Origin: Nocardia rhamnosiphila NBRC 108938
Lineage (GTDB): Bacteria; Actinomycetota; Actinomycetes; Mycobacteriales; Mycobacteriaceae
Direction of reading: 5' to 3'
NCBI RefSeq assembly: GCF_000720425.1
Contig: NZ_JOAJ01000001.1
Location: 1,302,001-1,366,000 of the forward strand
Length of the DNA: 64,000 nt
Made by a program: the position numbers and the translations under genes. Each line of letters begins with the position of its first letter. The stretch's first letter is position 1. The notes beneath the pieces were generated by a model. It searched no databases. It was not told where the DNA came from and saw only the letters and a list, made by a program, of their open reading frames with translations. Of this stretch, positions 58,197 through 64,000 are shown one piece after another.

Positions 58197-59690
58197 TCAT
58201 CGGCCCGTGACCGGTGCGGTGACGCGGGCGACGAGATCGCGGCGCACCAGTTTTCCGGTGTCGGTCCTGGGCAGTTCGTCCATGAACACGACCTCGTCGG
58301 GCGTCCGGGAACCGCGCAGGCGTTCCCGGCACCACACGCGAATCGCCTGGGCGTCGGGATGTTCGGCGGCCGTCGGCACGATCACCGCGCAGATCCGTTC
58401 CCCCCATTCGTCGTCCGGAACTCCGATCACCGCGACCTCGCGCACCTCGTCGTGCTCGGCCAGTACGTCCTCGATCTCGGCCGGCGCGATGTTCTCCCCA
58501 CCCCGAATGATCGTGTCGTCGGCCCGGCCACCGATGTAGAGGTAGCCGTCCTCGATCCGGCCGCGATCACGGGTGGGGAACCAGCCGTCGGCGTCGAGCG
58601 CCGATCCCTTCCCCATGTACTCCCCGCTGACCTGGGCGCCGCGTACCCACAGCAGGCCGGTCGCACCATCGGCCAGTACCGCACCGTCCTCGTCGCGGAT
58701 CTGTGTCTCCATGCCGGGTACGACCCGCCCCACCGAGGACAGCCGGTCACGCAGGCGCGGATCGGCCAGGGCGTCGCGGTGGTCTTCCGGACCCAGCACA
58801 GCGATGGTCGAACTGGTCTCGGTCAGCCCGTAGGCGTTGACGAATCCGGTGTCGGGAAAGGCCGCGAGAGCGCGTTCGAGCACCGGTTGCGGCATCCGCG
58901 CCCCGCCGTAGGCCAGCGAAGCCAGTTCCGGCGCGTTCCCGGGCGCGCCGTCGAGATACTCGACCACTCGCGCCAGCATGGTCGGGACCACCATCGCGCT
59001 GGTGATCCCCTCGCCCCGCACGGTGTCCAGCCAGGCCTGGGGTGTGAAATCCGGCAGGTGCACCATCCGGCGGCCCGCGTACACATTGCTGAGCACCGCG
59101 CCCATTCCGGCGATGTGATAGGGCGGAGTGCTCACCAGCGTCGCGTCGTCCTCGGCCGCAGCACCGAACTCGACGGTGTTGAGCAGGTAGGACAGCAGAT
59201 GCTGGTGTCGCAGGAGCACACCCTTCGGCGCGGAGGTGGTGCCGCTGGTGAACAGCACGACCGCCGTGGCGTCATCGGGCGCGGTCGCGGCAGGCGCGGG
59301 TTCGGCCGAGCGGGCGAGTTCCAGGAACTCCGCACCGGTGAGTACGACGTCGGCCGTGCCCTCGAGTTTCGCCCGGTATGCCGGGTCGGTGACGATCAGC
59401 GGTCGCTCCAGCTGCCCGACGAGATCGCGGAGCTGATCGGTCGCCAGCCGGTAGTTCAACGGGGCCAGCGGCACGCCGGCCCGGGCCGAGGCGAAGGTCA
59501 GGACCGGGAGCACCGGCCCGTTGACGCCGACGAACACCAGGTGCGCGGCGTCGTGTTCGGCCAGGACCGTGGCACCGCCGGACGCGAGAACGTCGAGCTG
59601 CCGGTAGGTCGTCCCCGACGCACGACGCCCCATGGCGAGTCTGTCCGGATGGACCGATGCGGCCATGTCCAGAACCATTTCGATACCCAT
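58197..59690 (-). CDS. AMP-forming acyl-CoA ligase
   Basis: This 497-residue ANL-superfamily enzyme has the phosphate loop VVLFTSGTTSAPKGVLLRH, NAYGLTETSS, the hinge YIGGRADDTIIRGGENIAPA and the C-terminal catalytic Lys in PRTDTGKLVRRDL. It adenylates a carboxylate and forms its CoA ester. It is the first gene of the minus-strand operon ligase, thiolase, HSD10-like SDR, SDR, ACAD11-like. AGGTGG precedes the ATG. The acid specificity cannot be read. Confidence 0.93.
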   Translation of the reverse strand: MGIEMVLDMAASVHPDRLAMGRRASGTTYRQLDVLASGGATVLAEHDAAHLVFVGVNGPVLPVLTFASARAGVPLAPLNYRLATDQLRDLVGQLERPLIVTDPAYRAKLEGTADVVLTGAEFLELARSAEPAPAATAPDDATAVVLFTSGTTSAPKGVLLRHQHLLSYLLNTVEFGAAAEDDATLVSTPPYHIAGMGAVLSNVYAGRRMVHLPDFTPQAWLDTVRGEGITSAMVVPTMLARVVEYLDGAPGNAPELASLAYGGARMPQPVLERALAAFPDTGFVNAYGLTETSSTIAVLGPEDHRDALADPRLRDRLSSVGRVVPGMETQIRDEDGAVLADGATGLLWVRGAQVSGEYMGKGSALDADGWFPTRDRGRIEDGYLYIGGRADDTIIRGGENIAPAEIEDVLAEHDEVREVAVIGVPDDEWGERICAVIVPTAAEHPDAQAIRVWCRERLRGSRTPDEVVFMDELPRTDTGKLVRRDLVARVTAPVTGR

Positions 59691-59815
59691 TGCACCACCT
59701 GGTGAGAACGCTTGGATTGTTGATGTGCACCCGAGGTGCCGAGTCGTACACGGCAGGAAGCACCGGGGCCCGTCCGCGGCTAACGATAACAACTATGCGC
59801 CGGAATTTGAAGAAA

Positions 59816-59826
59816 CTATGATTATG
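59816..59826. promoter_or_regulatory. CTATGATTATG element in the ligase/kinase divergent region
   Basis: This 11-mer is identical to one upstream of the GntR gene (62894-62904). Here it lies between the divergent ligase and kinase genes in an AT-rich patch and contains the ATNATNAT core. It is a candidate regulator site. Confidence 0.5.
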
Positions 59827-59926
59827 GTTCGTAGGAAATGTGTAAGCTCCGTGATCGGGAACCCCCGGTCGCATGCTGCGCCGGCCCGCCGTCGCAGCAG
59901 ATTGCAGGAAGGCACGAGGTGGATCG

Positions 59927-60958
59927 ATGAGGGATCAGGACCCGGTGGACGTCACCGTATTGACGTCATGGCTCGACCACAGCGGGGTCGGCGCCGGGCC
60001 CGTCACCGAGGTCGTCCCACTGACCGGGGGCACCCAGAACATCCTGGTCAGGTTCACCCGCGAAGGCACCGATTACGTGCTCCGCCGCCCACCGCTGCAC
60101 AAACGCGCGAACAGCGACGAGACCATGCGCCGGGAGGCCCGGCTGCTCGCCGCCCTCGCCGGCAGCGCGGTACCCCATGCCCGCCTCGTCGCCGTCTGCG
60201 AGGACCTCGACGTCGCGGGCTGCGTCTTCTTCGTCATGGAGGCGGTCGACGGCTTCACCGCCACCACCGAAGTCCCCGAACCGCACGCTTCCACCCCCGA
60301 GCTACAGCATGCGATGGGCCTGTCCATGGTCGACAGCGCCGCCGCCCTGGGGCTGGTGGATCCCGCGGTCCTCGGCGACACTCAGCTCGCCCGCGCGGAC
60401 GGATGGCTCGACCGGCAGGTCGGCCGCTGGCGCCGCCAGCTCGACTCCTATCACGACCTCGACGGCTGGCCCGGTCCGCAACTCGACGGCGTCGACGAGA
60501 GCGGGCGGTGGCTGGAAACCCACCGGCCGAGCCAGTGGCGCAAAGGAATCATCCACGGCGACTACCACTTCGGCAATGTGATGTTCCATCGCGACGGTCC
60601 GGCCGTCGCGGCTGTGGTCGACTGGGAACTGGGCACGGTCGGCGACCCGCTGCTGGACCTGGGACATCTGCTGGCCACCTGGCCGGATCCGGCCGAGACC
60701 CGCACCGTCGGGCTCGCCCGGCAGCTCGACGGCCTGCCCGGCCGCGACGAACTCATCGCCCGCTACGCCGCCCGCAGCGGCCGCGACCTGTCCGGCTTCG
60801 ACTGGTATCAGGTGCTGGCCTGTTACCGGCTCGCCATCATCCTCGAGGGCACCCACGCGCGTGCCTGCGCCGGGAAGACCGATCCCGCCCTCGGCCGCCG
60901 CTTCCACGGTGTCGCCCAGGCACTGTTGGACCAGGCCCTCCGGCTCATCCGGCCCTAG
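59927..60958 (+). CDS. APH-family kinase (ACAD10/11 kinase-like, FadE36-like)
   Basis: This 343-residue protein has the aminoglycoside-phosphotransferase fold: PLTGGTQNILVRFT, YVLRRPP (ATP-site segment), the catalytic GIIHGDYHFGNVMFH and metal-binding VVDWELGTVGDPLLDLG. This subgroup corresponds to the N-terminal kinase of human ACAD10/11, to the LvaA-type 4-hydroxyacyl-CoA kinase and to proteins labelled FadE36. It probably phosphorylates a 4-hydroxyacyl-CoA for the ACAD11-like enzyme at 54.0 kb. GAGGTGG precedes the ATG. It is divergent from the ligase and followed by a crotonase. Confidence 0.88.
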   Translation: MRDQDPVDVTVLTSWLDHSGVGAGPVTEVVPLTGGTQNILVRFTREGTDYVLRRPPLHKRANSDETMRREARLLAALAGSAVPHARLVAVCEDLDVAGCVFFVMEAVDGFTATTEVPEPHASTPELQHAMGLSMVDSAAALGLVDPAVLGDTQLARADGWLDRQVGRWRRQLDSYHDLDGWPGPQLDGVDESGRWLETHRPSQWRKGIIHGDYHFGNVMFHRDGPAVAAVVDWELGTVGDPLLDLGHLLATWPDPAETRTVGLARQLDGLPGRDELIARYAARSGRDLSGFDWYQVLACYRLAIILEGTHARACAGKTDPALGRRFHGVAQALLDQALRLIRP

Positions 60959-60990
60959 TCCGGCCGCCCGACCAGAAAAGGACATTCATC

Positions 60991-61911
60991 ATGGCCGAAG
61001 GCCCACTCGACACTCCGGTGGACTACACGTACCTGCGATACGAAACCCACGACGAGGGAACCATCGCCCGGATCGTGCTGAACCGCCCGAAGTATCGCAA
61101 TGCCCAGAACCGCGGGCTGCTCGTGGAACTCACCGAGGCATTTCTGCGCGCCGAGGCCGACGATACGGTCCGCGTCGTGATCCTGGGCGGCGCCGGCCCC
61201 GCGTTCTCCTCGGGCCACGATCTGGGCAGCGCCGAGTACCGCGCCGAACGCGAACCCGGCCCGGATCAGCACTGGTCGTTCACCTGTACCGGTGCCACCT
61301 ACGACGCGGTCGAATCCCGCCTTCACCAGGAATGGCACTACTTCTACGAGAACACCCGCCGGTGGCGGAAACTCCGCAAGATCACCATCGCGCAGGTGCA
61401 CGGCAATGTCTTCTCCGCGGCCCTCATGCTCGCCTGGGCCTGCGACCTCGTCGTCGCCGCCGAGGGCACCCAGTTCGCCGATGTCGTGGCGACCCGGCTG
61501 GGGATGTGCGGTGTCGAATACTTCGGCCACCCTTGGGAATTCGGTCCGCGCAAGGCCAAGGAGCTGCTACTCACCGGTGATTGCCTGGACGCCGAGGACG
61601 CGCGGGCCCTCGGCATGGTCAACAAGATCTTCCCCGCCGCGGAACTGGATGAGCGCACACTCGAATTCGCGCGCCGCATCGCCCAGGTGCCGAGTATGGC
61701 GGCACTACTGGTCAAGGAATCGGTGAACCAGAGCCAGGACGCCATGGGTTTCTCCACCGCGCTCGACGCGTGTTTCTCCATCCATCAGCTCGGTCATGCG
61801 CAGTGGACGTACCTGTCCGGGGGCAAGAGCCCGGTCGGGACCACCGAACTCGGCCTGCCGGATTGGAAGTCGGCGCCGCCGGTGCAACGGGCGGACCCGT
61901 ACCGTCCGTGA
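60991..61911 (+). CDS. Enoyl-CoA hydratase/isomerase family protein
   Basis: This 306-residue crotonase-fold protein has IARIVLNRPKYRNAQNRGLL and the first oxyanion loop GAGPAFSSGHDLGSA. A 35-residue insertion rich in aromatic residues follows (HQEWHYFYENTRRWRKL), then the second oxyanion region AQVHGNVFSAALMLAWACDL. The insertion is characteristic of a longer actinobacterial EchA subgroup. The paired catalytic Glu of true hydratases is not evident; GMCGVEYF occupies that area. Hydratase or isomerase activity is likely but unproved. AAAAGGAC precedes the ATG. It is operonic with the kinase. Confidence 0.88.
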   Translation: MAEGPLDTPVDYTYLRYETHDEGTIARIVLNRPKYRNAQNRGLLVELTEAFLRAEADDTVRVVILGGAGPAFSSGHDLGSAEYRAEREPGPDQHWSFTCTGATYDAVESRLHQEWHYFYENTRRWRKLRKITIAQVHGNVFSAALMLAWACDLVVAAEGTQFADVVATRLGMCGVEYFGHPWEFGPRKAKELLLTGDCLDAEDARALGMVNKIFPAAELDERTLEFARRIAQVPSMAALLVKESVNQSQDAMGFSTALDACFSIHQLGHAQWTYLSGGKSPVGTTELGLPDWKSAPPVQRADPYRP

Positions 61912-62024
61912 GCCTCGGCGGCATAGCCGGCAGGTCGCCGACCGGCCGACGCGGCAGCGGGGCAACACTCGTCTCGCCGTACGGCCTGCGGCGATGGCTC
62001 TCGGCCGGCCGGATACCCACCACA

Positions 62025-62064
62025 ACCGAAGGCGGAGGCAACCACGATTGCCTCCGCCTTCGGT
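62025..62064. terminator. Bidirectional terminator between crotonase and GntR genes
   Basis: A 17-bp perfect stem (ACCGAAGGCGGAGGCAA and its complement) has a 6-base loop. It is the longest perfect hairpin in the window and lies between convergent genes. Confidence 0.9.
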
Positions 62065-62088
62065 GTGCGGTCCTCGGTCGGTCCGCCG

Positions 62089-62829
62089 TCAGCCGCGGGT
62101 ACCCCATGCGATCGGCGTGTCGAGGACTTCGGGATAGTGCTTCTCCTCGTAGCGCCAGATCGCGTCGATATGTTCCTCCATGGCCGCGAGTGCCGCGGCG
62201 GCGTCCCCGGCGGCGACCGCGCGATAGATCTTCTCGTGGATATCGCAGGTCGCGACACGGTGCCGTTCCGGATACTCCATTCCCACCGCCGAACCGTCGA
62301 GCATGTCCAGCAGGGCGTGGATGAGGTAACCGAACAGCGCGTTACCCGAGCCCTGGGCGATGGTGTCGTGGAAGACCCGGCTCATCTCGACGAAAACCTC
62401 CTCGTCTTCGAGGTTTTCGCGCATGGTGTCGACCGAGTACTTCAGCCGCGCGAGTTGTTCCTCGCTGATCCGGTCGGCGGCGAGTTTGGCCATCATGGGT
62501 TCCAGGGCCGTGCGGGCCTCGACGATCGTACGGAAGGGCGCGTTCTCGAATTGCAGCAGCAGCGTGATAGCCGTCGCCAGCCCCATACCGTCGGGCTGCT
62601 GCACGATCGGGCCGCCGCCGGGGCCGGGCTTGAGCGCGATGACGCCCTGTAGCTCGAGGAAGCGCAGTGACTCGCGCAGCGTGCCCCGGCCGATATCGTA
62701 GTCCTCGAGCATCACGCGCTCGGGCGGCAGTTTGTCACCGACCTTGTTGCCCCGTTTGTTGATGCCCTCGACGATCCGCTGTGCGACCAGCATCGCGGTC
62801 TTCTGCGGACGAAGCCCTGGCTGTCCCAT
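62089..62829 (-). CDS. GntR-family regulator, FCD (FadR) subgroup
   Basis: This 246-residue protein has an N-terminal winged helix (residues about 10-75; KVGDKLPPERVMLEDYDIGR, TLRESLRFLELQGVIAL). An all-helical FCD effector domain follows, with EARTALEPMMAKLAA, FHDTIAQGSGN and HEKIYRAVAAGDAAAALAAMEEH; its Asp/His residues usually bind a metal and a carboxylate or acyl-CoA. It is the only dedicated regulator gene in the catabolic region. GGAGGT precedes the ATG. Its upstream gap carries the CTATGATTATG motif, so autoregulation and control of neighbours are likely. Confidence 0.9.
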   Translation of the reverse strand: MGQPGLRPQKTAMLVAQRIVEGINKRGNKVGDKLPPERVMLEDYDIGRGTLRESLRFLELQGVIALKPGPGGGPIVQQPDGMGLATAITLLLQFENAPFRTIVEARTALEPMMAKLAADRISEEQLARLKYSVDTMRENLEDEEVFVEMSRVFHDTIAQGSGNALFGYLIHALLDMLDGSAVGMEYPERHRVATCDIHEKIYRAVAAGDAAAALAAMEEHIDAIWRYEEKHYPEVLDTPIAWGTRG

Positions 62830-62893
62830 GACACGTACCTCCATACGGTAAGGCCGCTCCCCCGCACCCACTGGAGTTCGAAGCCCCAACAAT

Positions 62894-62904
62894 CTATGAT
62901 TATG
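62894..62904. promoter_or_regulatory. CTATGATTATG element upstream of the GntR gene
   Basis: Identical 11-mer to 59816-59826. It lies 65 bp upstream of the GntR start in an AT-rich patch, as expected for an autoregulatory site. Confidence 0.5.
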
Positions 62905-63043
62905 TTTACCTTATTTTGGGTCCGAACACCATATTGAAAGGCCCATATCCCGCAAGAAGCCGGCACGCGCGCCGGAACCCGCCGCGGCGCTGCGCACAGC
63001 GCCCCGGCCCTCGCACGATCCGGCCGTTACTCCGTACGCGGGC

Positions 63044-64000
63044 TTACACTTCCGGCCCGGCCGCCGCGGAGATCTCGTCGACCAGCCCCCACTCCCGCGC
63101 CCGCTCGGCGCCGAGCGCCACACCGGTCACGAACAGGTGCAACGCACGCCAGCGGCCGATCCGGCGCGGCACGCTCACCGTGCCCCCGGCCCCGGGAATC
63201 AAACCCATCGCCACTTCGGGCAGGCGGACGACGGTATCGGGCGCGGCGACCACCCGTCCGGCGAACGCGGAGATCTCGATCCCGGCTCCGACGCAGTGCC
63301 CGTGCAATCGGACCTCGATACGGTCGGCGAGCCGGGCCATCAACCGGGCGGCACCACCGCGGGTACGGATCAGATGCGCGGTCGCGATATCCGGTGTGTG
63401 GCCGAACTCGTCCAGATCTCCGCCGGAACAGAAGGACGACCCCGCACCGTCCAGGACGATCCGCCCGAACCCTTCGGCGACGACCGCGGTACGCAGTGCC
63501 TCGACCAGGCCGTCCCGTAACGCCGTCCCGTAGGCATTGCGCCGTTCCGGACGGTTGAGGGTGATCCGGAGGGTGTCGCCCGCGGCCGACAGCAGGACCG
63601 GAGCGGTATCGGGGGGCGGCGGCAGCGGCCGGCCCAACCGGCGCCGTTCACCGAGCCAGGCACCGAATTCGGCGCCGCCCTGCAGCGTCGAGTACGCCAG
63701 CGATTCCACATCGATCGCCGCGGGCACCGGTAGGGCTTCCGAGGCGCGCAACACCTGCCGGGCGATATGGGACGCCTGCGGACACCGTTGCACACAGGCG
63801 AGGAATTCGGTGCGCGCGCGTTCGAGGTCCGCCACACCCACGACCGAGCGATCCGCTGTCTCGGCCGTGGCATAGGTCAGGTCCAGCGCGGCGGTCAGGG
63901 GCGCCAGGTCCGGGGCGATCCCGCCGGAACAGATCCCGACCGCCAGGCTCCCCCACGCGGCAATACGGCCCGCGGCGGTTCGCGCGGCCGCACCGTCGGC
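63044..64000 (-). CDS. Enoyl-CoA hydratase/isomerase, 5' end outside the window
   Basis: The frame is open to the right edge, so at least 318 codons are present and the true start is not visible; the in-frame GTG at 63841 (MGVADLERAR) may be internal. The crotonase core is C-terminal: LRITLNRPERRNAYG, GAGSSFCSGGDLDEFG (first oxyanion loop) and RLHGHCVGAGIEISAFAG (second), with Glu in VRLPEVAMGLIPGAGG. It is preceded by an alanine-rich helical extension of more than 110 residues. This long N-terminal part is unusual and I do not recognise it. Confidence 0.85.
   Translation of the reverse strand, partial: ADGAAARTAAGRIAAWGSLAVGICSGGIAPDLAPLTAALDLTYATAETADRSVVGVADLERARTEFLACVQRCPQASHIARQVLRASEALPVPAAIDVESLAYSTLQGGAEFGAWLGERRRLGRPLPPPPDTAPVLLSAAGDTLRITLNRPERRNAYGTALRDGLVEALRTAVVAEGFGRIVLDGAGSSFCSGGDLDEFGHTPDIATAHLIRTRGGAARLMARLADRIEVRLHGHCVGAGIEISAFAGRVVAAPDTVVRLPEVAMGLIPGAGGTVSVPRRIGRWRALHLFVTGVALGAERAREWGLVDEISAAAGPEV

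Overview
The window is GC-rich DNA with GTG starts, dense coding and mycobacterium-like gene content: a single-chain long-chain acyl-CoA carboxylase, a furA-katG pair, a PknK-like kinase, an HspR-like MerR regulator and many FadE, FadA and CaiB paralogues. This points to a mycolic-acid-bearing actinomycete, most likely Nocardia or a close relative. The genus is inferred from protein resemblance only. I saw no rRNA or tRNA genes, CRISPR array, insertion sequence or phage gene.

Layout. Positions 1-12.1 kb hold housekeeping and accessory single genes: carboxylase C-terminus, OsmC, a VOC protein, a 14-helix exporter, an FAD/Rieske oxidoreductase, an HhH protein, a CGNR regulator, an O-methyltransferase and DUF2165. 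Positions 12.2-17.2 kb are a complete D-galactonate (De Ley-Doudoroff) operon dgoK-dgoA-dgoD-dgoT with a divergent IclR regulator and a palindromic operator between them. Positions 17.2-19.4 kb hold an AT-rich island with a promoter, a 32-codon amphipathic peptide gene and a strong terminator, then a DUF35 protein. Positions 19.5-30.5 kb hold a kinase/ATPase/LuxR regulator, an aldo-keto reductase, katG-furA, a cold-shock-domain protein, an HspR-like regulator, a second exporter and a DUF1206 membrane protein.

From 30.7 kb to the right edge the window is one large CoA-ester catabolic region. It holds five acyl-CoA dehydrogenases, four class III CoA-transferases (one a two-domain fusion, one permuted), four SDR dehydrogenases, three thiolase-type proteins (one paired with DUF35), two MaoC hydratases, two crotonases, an AMP-forming acyl-CoA ligase, an APH-type kinase, a TRAP transporter split over 14 kb, a YtcJ-like amidohydrolase, two desulforedoxin-like microproteins and a GntR/FCD regulator. 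The likely logic is carboxylate uptake by TRAP, activation by ligase or CoA transfer, beta-oxidation and thiolytic or retro-aldol cleavage. A split ACAD11-like kinase/dehydrogenase pair suggests that a 4-hydroxyacyl-CoA is an intermediate. The substrate cannot be read from sequence.

The region's promoters are AT-rich and share a rare ATNATNAT core, including one upstream of the GntR gene itself, so they may form one regulon. Several genes look leaderless, and most convergent gene pairs are separated by long perfect hairpins.
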